The notes under the pieces were generated by a model. That model saw only the letters and a program-made list of their open reading frames with translations. It searched no databases and was not told the DNA's origin. This document shows, one piece after another, positions 58,364-64,000 of a DNA stretch of 64,000 nucleotides. The stretch's first letter is position 1; each line of letters begins with the position of its first letter. The stretch is from UBA11524 sp045591175 (lineage in GTDB: Bacteria; Bacillota; Clostridia; Christensenellales; Aristaeellaceae): positions 1 to 64,000 of the forward strand of contig JAZNSI010000012.1 of NCBI GenBank assembly GCA_045591175.1, given 5' to 3'. Made by a program: the position numbers and the translations under genes.

Positions 58364-58391
58364 TATTTGTGGTTTTCCAACTTTTTCTCTG

Positions 58392-59288
58392 TTATTTTGT
58401 GCGGTTCATTTCCGCGATAACTGTCTCCATCATAGGAATGGAAGGCTCTGCACCTTTACGAGAGACCGCGATACCAGCGGCAACAGACGCAGTGCGTAGC
58501 GCCTGGGTTGCATCACCGTGGCGCAGGATCTCAGAAAGGAAAAAGCCGGTGAAGGTATCGCCTGCAGCTGTGGTATCCACTGCCTGCACCTTATGTACGC
58601 CGCAGTTGAAGCGCTGACCGTTGCAATTCTGATACACGGAGCCATCGCCACCCAGGGTCAGCACAATATTCAGCGCAGGATATCGCTCGTGCAGATCGTC
58701 CAGAATGCTGTCAGGATCGCTGCAACCGGACATACCTGCGCCCTCCACCTCGTTGACGAGGAGGTAGTTCACGCAGGAAAGGTCGCAGTCGGCGATCTTC
58801 GCATCGTAGGGAGAGGGGTTGAAGGCCACGATCATCCCCTTTTCGCGGGCACGGCGCAGAATGTACGGCACGCAGGAGATCTCATTCTGCAGCACGATCA
58901 GATCCCCCTCGCCGAAGCTCTCCAGGGTAGATTCCACGTCACTTTCTGCGATCTCACCATTAGCGCCCGCCAGGATGATGATGCAGTTTCCACCCTGCTT
59001 GTCCAGCTGGATGATGGCATGACCGGTGGCGCCATCGGTCACCTTGACATGATCACGGTTGATTCCATTGCGGTCAAGATTTTCCAGCAGCATGCCGCCA
59101 TCCTGGCCCACTGCGCCAGCAAAGTATACTTCATTACCCGCGCGACGCAGAGCGATGGCCTGGTTGAAGCCCTTGCCGCCGCAGAACTGTTCCATCTTAC
59201 TCGCGGAGATGGTCTGGCCTGGGCGGACGAAGTCCTCCAGGGAGTAGGTCTTGTCAATGTTCAGGGAGCCGAAAACAACCATTTTCAT
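58392..59288 (-). CDS. Ribokinase-like PfkB carbohydrate kinase
   Basis: A 298-aa PfkB-family sugar kinase. It has the N-terminal GSLNIDKTYSLEDFVRPGQT, the substrate-binding GGKGFNQAIALRRAG and GAVGQDGG typical of ribokinase. The C-terminal ATP/anion-hole signature VDTTAAGDTFTGFFLS contains the catalytic Asp. It probably phosphorylates ribose or a related sugar in the cytoplasm. The RBS GAGGAGAAT precedes the ATG. It follows the ADP-ribosylglycohydrolase gene after 11 nt, so both may act on ribosylated compounds: release of ribose, then phosphorylation. Confidence 0.87.
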   Translation of the reverse strand: MKMVVFGSLNIDKTYSLEDFVRPGQTISASKMEQFCGGKGFNQAIALRRAGNEVYFAGAVGQDGGMLLENLDRNGINRDHVKVTDGATGHAIIQLDKQGGNCIIILAGANGEIAESDVESTLESFGEGDLIVLQNEISCVPYILRRAREKGMIVAFNPSPYDAKIADCDLSCVNYLLVNEVEGAGMSGCSDPDSILDDLHERYPALNIVLTLGGDGSVYQNCNGQRFNCGVHKVQAVDTTAAGDTFTGFFLSEILRHGDATQALRTASVAAGIAVSRKGAEPSIPMMETVIAEMNRTK

Positions 59289-59299
59289 GATGATTCTCC

Positions 59300-60352
59300 T
59301 CAGCTATTCAGCATCCGGGCCAGTTCGCAGGTATGCTTGCTCAGCTCGTAGATGCTCAATTTCTTGATATCGCGCATGTAGGTGTCCAGCTTGTCGCCGA
59401 TGGGAGCAGTCCACTTTTCATTCAGCTCGACCTTGTTGGCCGCAGCGATGACGGTCGCGATCTGGGCGGCGTTGCAGTCCACGTCCCAGCCGCACATAGC
59501 GATGATGTGCATCGTCTCATCGAAGTCGCCGTTGCCGAAGTACATCGCCACGACCTCCGCCGCCGCGTTGGGGTAGGCGTGAATCCAGTTGTAGCGCTCG
59601 TACTTCTTCTCGCAGACCTTCCAGGCGGATTCCCAGTCAGCGTGCTTCTGGCACTCGTCCCAAGCGAACTTTACCACAGTGTAATACTCGCTGTCAACGG
59701 GAATCATGTCGATAGCCATCTTCACGATCTTGCGGACATCGGTCTCCACGTAGGACAGGGAGGCCATCACCGCGTTGAACACCTCGCCCAGGATACCGTT
59801 GTTATGGTGGGATACCTGGCCGTCCATCCAGGCCAGACGGGCCGCCTCGCGGGGCTTGCCGGGGAAGAGCTGGCCGCAGATAACGCCGCGCATCTGGGCG
59901 CCGATCCACTCGCGGTAGGGGTTGTTCAGATAGCCGCTCATGGGCGGGAAGATGCCCAGTTTCAGGTTCGCCAGGGCGATTTCCTCCGCGGACCAGCCCA
60001 TGGGAACCAGAGCCACCCACTGCTCGGCAATGTCGGCAGAGGTGATGTTCTTGCCAGCCTTTTCGACCGCCTTGATCAGCGCCAGCTCGTAGGTGATGTC
60101 GTCGTTGAAGGTGTTGGGGGTGCGGGGATAATCGTAGATCTCGCCGAAAACCTTACGGATGTTTTCCGTCACATAACCCTCCACCGCAGTACCGATGGCA
60201 CCGGCGACGATCTGCCCCTGCCAGCCCAGGTGGGTGCGGCGCAGGAAGTCCTCGCTCTCCATGTCGTACTCGTAGGTGGGGAAGGTGACCTTCGCCGCGT
60301 ACTGCTCGAAGCTCTCGTAGATGGTGTGCTTCCAGTAAGCATTAAGCCCCAA
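59300..60352 (-). CDS. ADP-ribosylglycohydrolase family protein
   Basis: A 350-aa protein of the ARH/DraG superfamily of binuclear-metal N- or O-glycosyl hydrolases. GWQGQIVAGAIGTAVEG matches the N-terminal G-x-x-x-GDALG-type helix. NTFNDDITYELALIKAVE gives the first metal-binding DD, and GWDVDCNAAQIATVIAA gives the second D-x-D site. The only start upstream of conserved sequence is TTG 60352 (a stop codon precedes it), with a weak ribosome site. It lies 17 nt downstream of the predicted transcription start and next to tRNA-derived repeat 3, so the 5' end may have been remodelled by recombination. It forms an operon with the ribokinase-like gene. Confidence 0.82.
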   Translation of the reverse strand: MGLNAYWKHTIYESFEQYAAKVTFPTYEYDMESEDFLRRTHLGWQGQIVAGAIGTAVEGYVTENIRKVFGEIYDYPRTPNTFNDDITYELALIKAVEKAGKNITSADIAEQWVALVPMGWSAEEIALANLKLGIFPPMSGYLNNPYREWIGAQMRGVICGQLFPGKPREAARLAWMDGQVSHHNNGILGEVFNAVMASLSYVETDVRKIVKMAIDMIPVDSEYYTVVKFAWDECQKHADWESAWKVCEKKYERYNWIHAYPNAAAEVVAMYFGNGDFDETMHIIAMCGWDVDCNAAQIATVIAAANKVELNEKWTAPIGDKLDTYMRDIKKLSIYELSKHTCELARMLNS

Positions 60353-60375
60353 TCATTTCTTTGTCAGCGCTGTAG

Positions 60376-60405
60376 TTTATATGGGAACATTCACGCTCTT
60401 TTCAA
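60376..60405 (-). promoter_or_regulatory. Promoter of the ADP-ribosylglycohydrolase/ribokinase operon
   Basis: TTGAAA (60405-60400), 18-bp spacer, TATAAA (60381-60376) on the minus strand. Its -35 box directly abuts tRNA-derived repeat 3. Confidence 0.55.
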
Positions 60406-60410
60406 GTTCC

Positions 60411-60546
60411 AACTCTGAAGGTCGCGGGTATCGAATCCAATCGGGCGCACATGAAAGTCCCCCGGAAGCCTGCGAGGTTCCGGGGGATTGGTTTAGTTTT
60501 GGAGAATGCACTGAATGTGTATGAGGTGCAGGCAATCGTACATGTT
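60411..60546 (+). repeat. tRNA-Arg 3'-end repeat, copy 3, with terminator and flank
   Basis: A decayed copy of 36173-36300. It starts at the 3' side of the anticodon stem (ACTCTGAAGGTCGC) and covers a mutated T arm (GGGTATCGAATCC), the acceptor end (CGGGCGC) and the terminator stem CCCCCGGAA/TTCCGGGGG (60459-60486). It continues with recognisable similarity in the flank down to CGTACAT near 60544. Unlike copy 2, it carries the copy-1 flank, so the two arose differently. Confidence 0.75.
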
Positions 60547-60641
60547 CTCGCCAGCATGACAGTAACAACGTGAGCATACAACTTATGCAATTAGCGAAAG
60601 CATCAATGCACGCCAGAACACTTTGACATAACCCCAGACCC

Positions 60642-61616
60642 TTATTCCCTCAACGAGCTCCCTGCCTGCGTTTCCTGCAATGTGCGGTACTGCCGGGGAG
60701 AGATCCCGTATGTTAGCTTGAATGCGCGATAAAAGCCGGAATAATCAGCAAAGCCCGTCTGCGCTGCTACGTCTTCCAGCTGCTTGCCTTTTTCTATCAG
60801 TGTCTTGGCTGCGATCAGCCGCCGCTGCGTCACATAGCGGCACAGACTGACGCCCAGTTTCTGTTTGAACAGGTGGCTGATCGTACTGCTGCTGACAAAG
60901 AAGGTCTTCGCCAAATTCCCGATGGTAATGGCACGAGAGAAGTTCTCCTCCACATAGGTGGTGATCCGGTCCAGCAGCTCGGGCTGCTCGGCTTTCAGAG
61001 GATTGGTGGTTTGTGCATCCGTCGCCCGCTTGATCTGGGTCAGCAGCAGCATGGTATTGCCGATAACCGCCGCTTCCCAGCCATCCGCTTGCCGCTCTGC
61101 CTCCTGTACGCCGGCGCGGAATATGTCGCCCAGATGCTCCCATGAGGTGCCGCCGGTGCGCAGCATATTGGCATGGGACTGCTTCTCTGTGAAGGCATAG
61201 GAAAACAGCCGGGCATACTGTGCCATGAACTCCGGGCTCAGCCAGAGCACATAGCGCATATAGGGCTCCTGCATGTTTTCCGGCAGCAGCGGACGATGGC
61301 TGACGCCCGGCGGCACAAAGATGATATCTCCCTGCTGGAGACGGTAGCGCTCCGAGCCTACCAGATACTCTGCGCCGCAGCTGTTGATGCAATAGAGCAG
61401 CTCGTAAAAGGTATGGCTGTGCAGCTGCATCTGGGCATTGGAATAGCTGGTATCCCGGTGGGTATCCACATAGCGGGAAGTCATCTCCAGTTCCTGATAG
61501 ATCGCATCAGGATCCATCCCGATATCCGGCAGATGTCTCTGCATCCACTGCTGAAGCTCCGCTCCCCGCAGATCAGGAACCTGTTTGGCCAGCTTCTGCA
61601 ATTCTGTCAGTTTCAT
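60642..61616 (-). CDS. AraC-family transcriptional regulator
   Basis: A 324-aa regulator with an N-terminal cupin-type sensing domain (about 45-150: QLHSHTFYELLYCINSCGAEYLVGSERYRLQQGDIIFVPPGVSHRPLL) and a C-terminal double helix-turn-helix (about 220-318: ITTYVEENFSRAITIGNLAKTFFVSSSTISHLFKQKLGVSLCRYV ... VAAQTGFADYSGFYRAFKLTYGISPRQYR). The ligand is probably a sugar. It is divergent from the GPH-type transporter gene, with three TTGCA direct repeats between them. One repeat lies inside its own promoter, which suggests autoregulation. Confidence 0.93.
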   Translation of the reverse strand: MKLTELQKLAKQVPDLRGAELQQWMQRHLPDIGMDPDAIYQELEMTSRYVDTHRDTSYSNAQMQLHSHTFYELLYCINSCGAEYLVGSERYRLQQGDIIFVPPGVSHRPLLPENMQEPYMRYVLWLSPEFMAQYARLFSYAFTEKQSHANMLRTGGTSWEHLGDIFRAGVQEAERQADGWEAAVIGNTMLLLTQIKRATDAQTTNPLKAEQPELLDRITTYVEENFSRAITIGNLAKTFFVSSSTISHLFKQKLGVSLCRYVTQRRLIAAKTLIEKGKQLEDVAAQTGFADYSGFYRAFKLTYGISPRQYRTLQETQAGSSLRE

Positions 61617-61649
61617 GTTGTTGCTCCCGGAAAAGTATTGCGTGAATGT

Positions 61650-61678
61650 ATTATAGCATGTATTTGCAGGATTTTCAA
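61650..61678 (-). promoter_or_regulatory. Promoter of the araC-type gene
   Basis: TTGAAA (61678-61673), 17-bp spacer, TATAAT (61655-61650) on the minus strand. Confidence 0.8.
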
Positions 61679-61710
61679 TGTTTATTGCAGTCCGCGCAAT
61701 TTACATTGCA
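61663..61710. promoter_or_regulatory. Three TTGCA direct repeats at 21-bp spacing (putative AraC-type operators)
   Basis: TTTGCA at 61663-61668, ATTGCA at 61684-61689 and ATTGCA at 61705-61710. The first lies in the spacer of the araC-type promoter, and the last overlaps the -35/spacer border of the transporter promoter. A 21-bp period places all three on the same face of the helix, as for AraC-family half-sites. Confidence 0.65.
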
Positions 61711-61728
61711 TATTCTGTCTGGTAAAAT
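61700..61728 (+). promoter_or_regulatory. Promoter of the GPH transporter gene
   Basis: TTTACA (61700-61705), 17-bp spacer, TAAAAT (61723-61728), 60 bp before the ATG. Confidence 0.65.
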
Positions 61729-61788
61729 AGAGTCAGCGTATTGTGCTGTTCTTTTGTTATACCTAAGAAAAATAAGGAGGAACCTACA

Positions 61789-63195
61789 ATGGCAAAGAAA
61801 ACCAAGGCTCCCGGCAGTTTGACGACCAAGCACTGGCTGGGCTACATGTTCGGCGACTGGGGCGGATGCATGACCTTCGCGCTGATGGCCAGCATCTTCT
61901 CCATGTACTGCACCAACGTTCTGGGCATCGATCCGACGCTGATGGGCACGCTGGTGCTGGTCTGGACGATCTGGGACGCCATCAACGATCCCATGATGGG
62001 CGCACTGATGGACAAGGCCTTCGCCAAAAAACAGAACAAGAACGGTAAATTCCGTCCCTGGCTGCTGCGTGCCACGCCCCTGCTGGCGGTGACCGCCATC
62101 GCCCTGTGGACGGTGCCCACCTTCTTTGATGGCATCGCCACCGTCGTCTGCCTCTTCTCCTGCAAGATCCTCTACGAGGGCGCCTACACGATGTTCAACA
62201 TCCCCATGGGCTCCCTGCTGTCCGCCATGTCCACCAATGACTCCGAGCGTGCCTCCCTGTCCTCCGCCCGCGGCGTAGGCTCCATGATCGGCAACATGAT
62301 CCCCGGCATGGTCGGCCCCGTCGTGATCGGCATGTTCGGCGACCGCACCTCCACCGGCTACATGATCACCGGCGTTGCCTGCGCCCTGATCGGCTTTGTG
62401 GTCTGCCTGATGCATTACTTCTGGACCGAGGAACGCACCGTTGTGGGCGCGGACGCCAAGGCGGACGACATCAAGTTCTCCGACATCCTCACCGTGATCA
62501 AGAAGAACCGTCCCTTCGTGGCGCTGTGCATCCACGGCATCTGCATCTGCACGATGCAGTACCTGGTGTCCAACATCAGCCTGTACATGTACTCCGAGGT
62601 CTACCATGACGTGACCTACCAGTCCATCAGCTCCGTGCTGTCCTCCCCCTTCATGATCGGCTCCATGATCGCCGTACCCTTCATCTGCAAGAAGCTGGGC
62701 CTGGAGAAGCTGATCCGCTACTCCCTGCTGATCGGCGGCGCGCTGTGCGTGGCACTGTTCGGCATGCACCTGGTGATGGAGGTGCATCCCCTGGTGCACG
62801 GCGTGATCCTGGGCATCGGCTCCGGCATGGCCATGGTCTCCATCCAGATGCAGTGGGGCCTGGTGGGCGAAGCCATCGACTACAACGAGCTGATTACCGG
62901 CAAGCGTACCGAGGGCTCCATCTACGGCACCTTCAACCTGTCCCGCCGCATCGGCCAGGCCATCGGCAGCTCCTTCGGCTTCTACGTCCTGGGCTGGATC
63001 GGCTTTGACGCTGCCAAGGAAGTGCAGAGCGCCGCGACCATTTTCGGTTTGAAGTCCCTGTGCGTGCTGGTGCCCGCAGTGTTCATCCTGGGCTCCTGGG
63101 CTGCGTTCAAGTTCGTGTGGAACATCACCCCCGAGAAGCGCGCGGAAATGGCTGCCCTCAAGGCCACCAAGGTCGAAGCAACCGAAAACGCATAA
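61789..63195 (+). CDS. GPH (MelB-like) family sugar:cation symporter
   Basis: A 468-aa membrane protein with about twelve helices. Visible family features are GYMFGDWGGCMTFALMASIFSMYCTNVLG, TIWDAINDPMMGALMDK (the N-D-P motif after helix 2), FRPWLLRATPLL, and the mid-protein and C-terminal RRIGQAIGSSFGFYVLGWIGF. The start is ATG 61789 with AAGGAGG 8 nt upstream. Members take up glycosides or glucuronides with Na+ or H+. It is divergent from the AraC regulator and upstream of the type-B carboxylesterase, suggesting uptake of an acylated or glycosylated plant-derived compound. Confidence 0.9.
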   Translation: MAKKTKAPGSLTTKHWLGYMFGDWGGCMTFALMASIFSMYCTNVLGIDPTLMGTLVLVWTIWDAINDPMMGALMDKAFAKKQNKNGKFRPWLLRATPLLAVTAIALWTVPTFFDGIATVVCLFSCKILYEGAYTMFNIPMGSLLSAMSTNDSERASLSSARGVGSMIGNMIPGMVGPVVIGMFGDRTSTGYMITGVACALIGFVVCLMHYFWTEERTVVGADAKADDIKFSDILTVIKKNRPFVALCIHGICICTMQYLVSNISLYMYSEVYHDVTYQSISSVLSSPFMIGSMIAVPFICKKLGLEKLIRYSLLIGGALCVALFGMHLVMEVHPLVHGVILGIGSGMAMVSIQMQWGLVGEAIDYNELITGKRTEGSIYGTFNLSRRIGQAIGSSFGFYVLGWIGFDAAKEVQSAATIFGLKSLCVLVPAVFILGSWAAFKFVWNITPEKRAEMAALKATKVEATENA

Positions 63196-63203
63196 TTCAT
63201 CAC

Positions 63204-63234
63204 GATCAGCGGTGCGGCATTGCTGTGCCGCTGA
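63204..63234 (+). terminator. Hairpin between transporter and esterase genes
   Basis: ATCAGCGG/CCGCTGAT with an inner stem, but followed by TCTGTG rather than T-run, so termination is probably weak. It overlaps the esterase promoter. Confidence 0.45.
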
Positions 63235-63248
63235 TTCTGTGCTATGAT
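63220..63248 (+). promoter_or_regulatory. Promoter of the carboxylesterase gene
   Basis: TTGCTG (63220-63225), 17-bp spacer, TATGAT (63243-63248), 33 bp before the ATG. Confidence 0.65.
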
Positions 63249-63281
63249 GAATACAAGCCTCATGAAAGAAGGTATACCATC

Positions 63282-64000
63282 ATGGAATATATTGTGAATA
63301 CGCCCTGCGGCGCTGTGCAGGGCACGGCAGGGCGAGTCCCCGGCACGGCTGCCTACAAGGGCATCCGCTACGCCACTGCCGGCCGCTGGGAATACCCCGT
63401 ACAGGTCACCCACTGGGACGGCGTGTACGACGCCACCCGGTACGGCGCATGCTCTTACCAGCCCCGCTCGTTCTACGACGAGGCAAAGAACCTCAAAAAG
63501 ATCTTCTACTACAACGAATTCCGCAGGGACGAGCATTACGATTACAGCGAGGACTGCCTGTTCCTGAACGTTTTCACCCCCGACACGGCGAAGGAAGGCG
63601 ACAAGCTGCCGGTGATCATCTACATCCACGGCGGCGGATTCACCGGCGGCTGCGGGCACGAAAAGCACTTTGACGGCCCGGTCTGGCCCACGAAGGGCGT
63701 CATCGGCGTGACGATCAACTACCGCCTGGGCCCGATGGGCTTCGTATGCCTGCCCGAGCTGAAGGACGAGGCGGGCTTCACCGGCAATTACGGCCTGTAC
63801 GACCAGCTGACGGCCATCCTGTGGGTGCATGACAATATCGCTGCCTTTGGCGGCGACCCGGCCAACGTGACCATCATGGGCCAAAGTGCCGGCGCAATGA
63901 GCGTCCAGCAGCACTGCCTTAGCCCGCTGAGCAAGGGGCTGTTCCACCGGGCTGTGATGTCCAGCGGCGGCGGGGTCAGCAAGATGCTGTCCGCCTCCCC
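63282..64000 (+). CDS. Type-B carboxylesterase, 5' part
   Basis: The gene runs off the window; the first 239 residues are seen. It starts at ATG 63282 (MEYIVNTPCGAVQGT) with AAGGT upstream and has no signal peptide. It is an alpha/beta hydrolase of the type-B carboxylesterase family: GIRYATAGRWEYP, SEDCLFLNVFTP (conserved E-D-C-L-x-L-N), the oxyanion loop YIHGGGFTGG, TINYRLGPMGF, GNYGLYDQ and the nucleophile elbow FGGDPANVTIMGQSAGAMS. The remaining Glu/Asp and His of the triad lie beyond the end. It probably removes acyl groups from the compound imported by the adjacent transporter. Confidence 0.88.
   Translation, partial: MEYIVNTPCGAVQGTAGRVPGTAAYKGIRYATAGRWEYPVQVTHWDGVYDATRYGACSYQPRSFYDEAKNLKKIFYYNEFRRDEHYDYSEDCLFLNVFTPDTAKEGDKLPVIIYIHGGGFTGGCGHEKHFDGPVWPTKGVIGVTINYRLGPMGFVCLPELKDEAGFTGNYGLYDQLTAILWVHDNIAAFGGDPANVTIMGQSAGAMSVQQHCLSPLSKGLFHRAVMSSGGGVSKMLSAS

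Larger units (their letters stand above)
57889..58391. other. Intergenic region with operon promoter and tRNA-derived repeat
   Basis: About 500 bp without an intact gene. It holds the promoter of the reductase operon (57927-57956), the tRNA-Arg 3'-end repeat (58183-58218) with a following hairpin, and the ribokinase terminator (58331-58363). A short leftward frame at about 58050-57966 (ALREYFRKMLEEQF) may be the relic of a gene end, which I cannot name. Confidence 0.6.

Noticed and set aside
60411..60490. A third tRNA gene at 60.4 kb
   Set aside because: Only a 3' half with a mutated T loop is present, so it cannot fold into a tRNA. Kept as a repeat.

Overview
The window looks like a chromosomal segment of an anaerobic, spore-forming, Gram-positive gut-type Clostridia with moderately high GC. 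The evidence is a pyruvate:ferredoxin oxidoreductase, CotJ-type spore coat proteins, sortase B with SipW-class signal peptides, Shine-Dalgarno sequences of the AGGAGG type, and sigma-A promoters with 17-bp spacers. I cannot name the species.

Layout. (1) 1-150: the 3' end of an IS3-family transposase. (2) 163-15505, minus strand: a probable single-promoter surface operon. In transcript order it encodes four SipW-class secreted proteins, an 863-aa CHAP/SH3/Ig-like protein that has lost its catalytic residues, a 2397-aa repeat protein, a fifth SipW-class protein, a cell-wall-anchored protein with a TPHTG sorting signal, a 55-aa membrane peptide and a class B sortase. (3) 15600-34144, minus strand: mostly housekeeping genes. 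These are a fused glycosyltransferase, cotJAB-cotJC, a P-loop kinase, a TIM-barrel isomerase, rarA, a histidine phosphatase, an AI-2E-family exporter, PFOR, a LacI regulator, a GH4 and a GH63-like glycosidase, and dnaA. (4) 34184-34611: a putative oriC, with a perfect DnaA box in the dnaA leader. Gene direction switches here, from uniformly leftward to initially rightward.

(5) 36137-36210: tRNA-Arg(CCG). Its 3' half is repeated at 58.2 kb and, more decayed, at 60.4 kb. The roughly 22 kb between the first two copies reads as an integrated island. It carries a three-gene membrane sensor/kinase/response-regulator operon, a divergent run of secreted multidomain proteins (40.2-52.3 kb), a Cys-rich KTR protein and an XRE regulator of the kind found on conjugative elements, a truncated large serine recombinase, and a five-gene reductase operon (SDR, flavin reductase-like, NAD epimerase, steroid-5-alpha-reductase-like, membrane protein). 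A ribokinase/ADP-ribosylglycohydrolase pair lies between the second and third tRNA repeats.

(6) 60.6-64 kb: a carbohydrate-uptake locus with an AraC regulator, a divergent GPH-type transporter and the start of a type-B carboxylesterase. Three TTGCA direct repeats at exact 21-bp spacing lie in the shared promoter region.

The less familiar material is the surface operon of region 2, the secreted-protein run of region 5 (with a repeated CxxH...LC helical module I do not recognise), and the tandem tRNA-derived repeats that frame the island.
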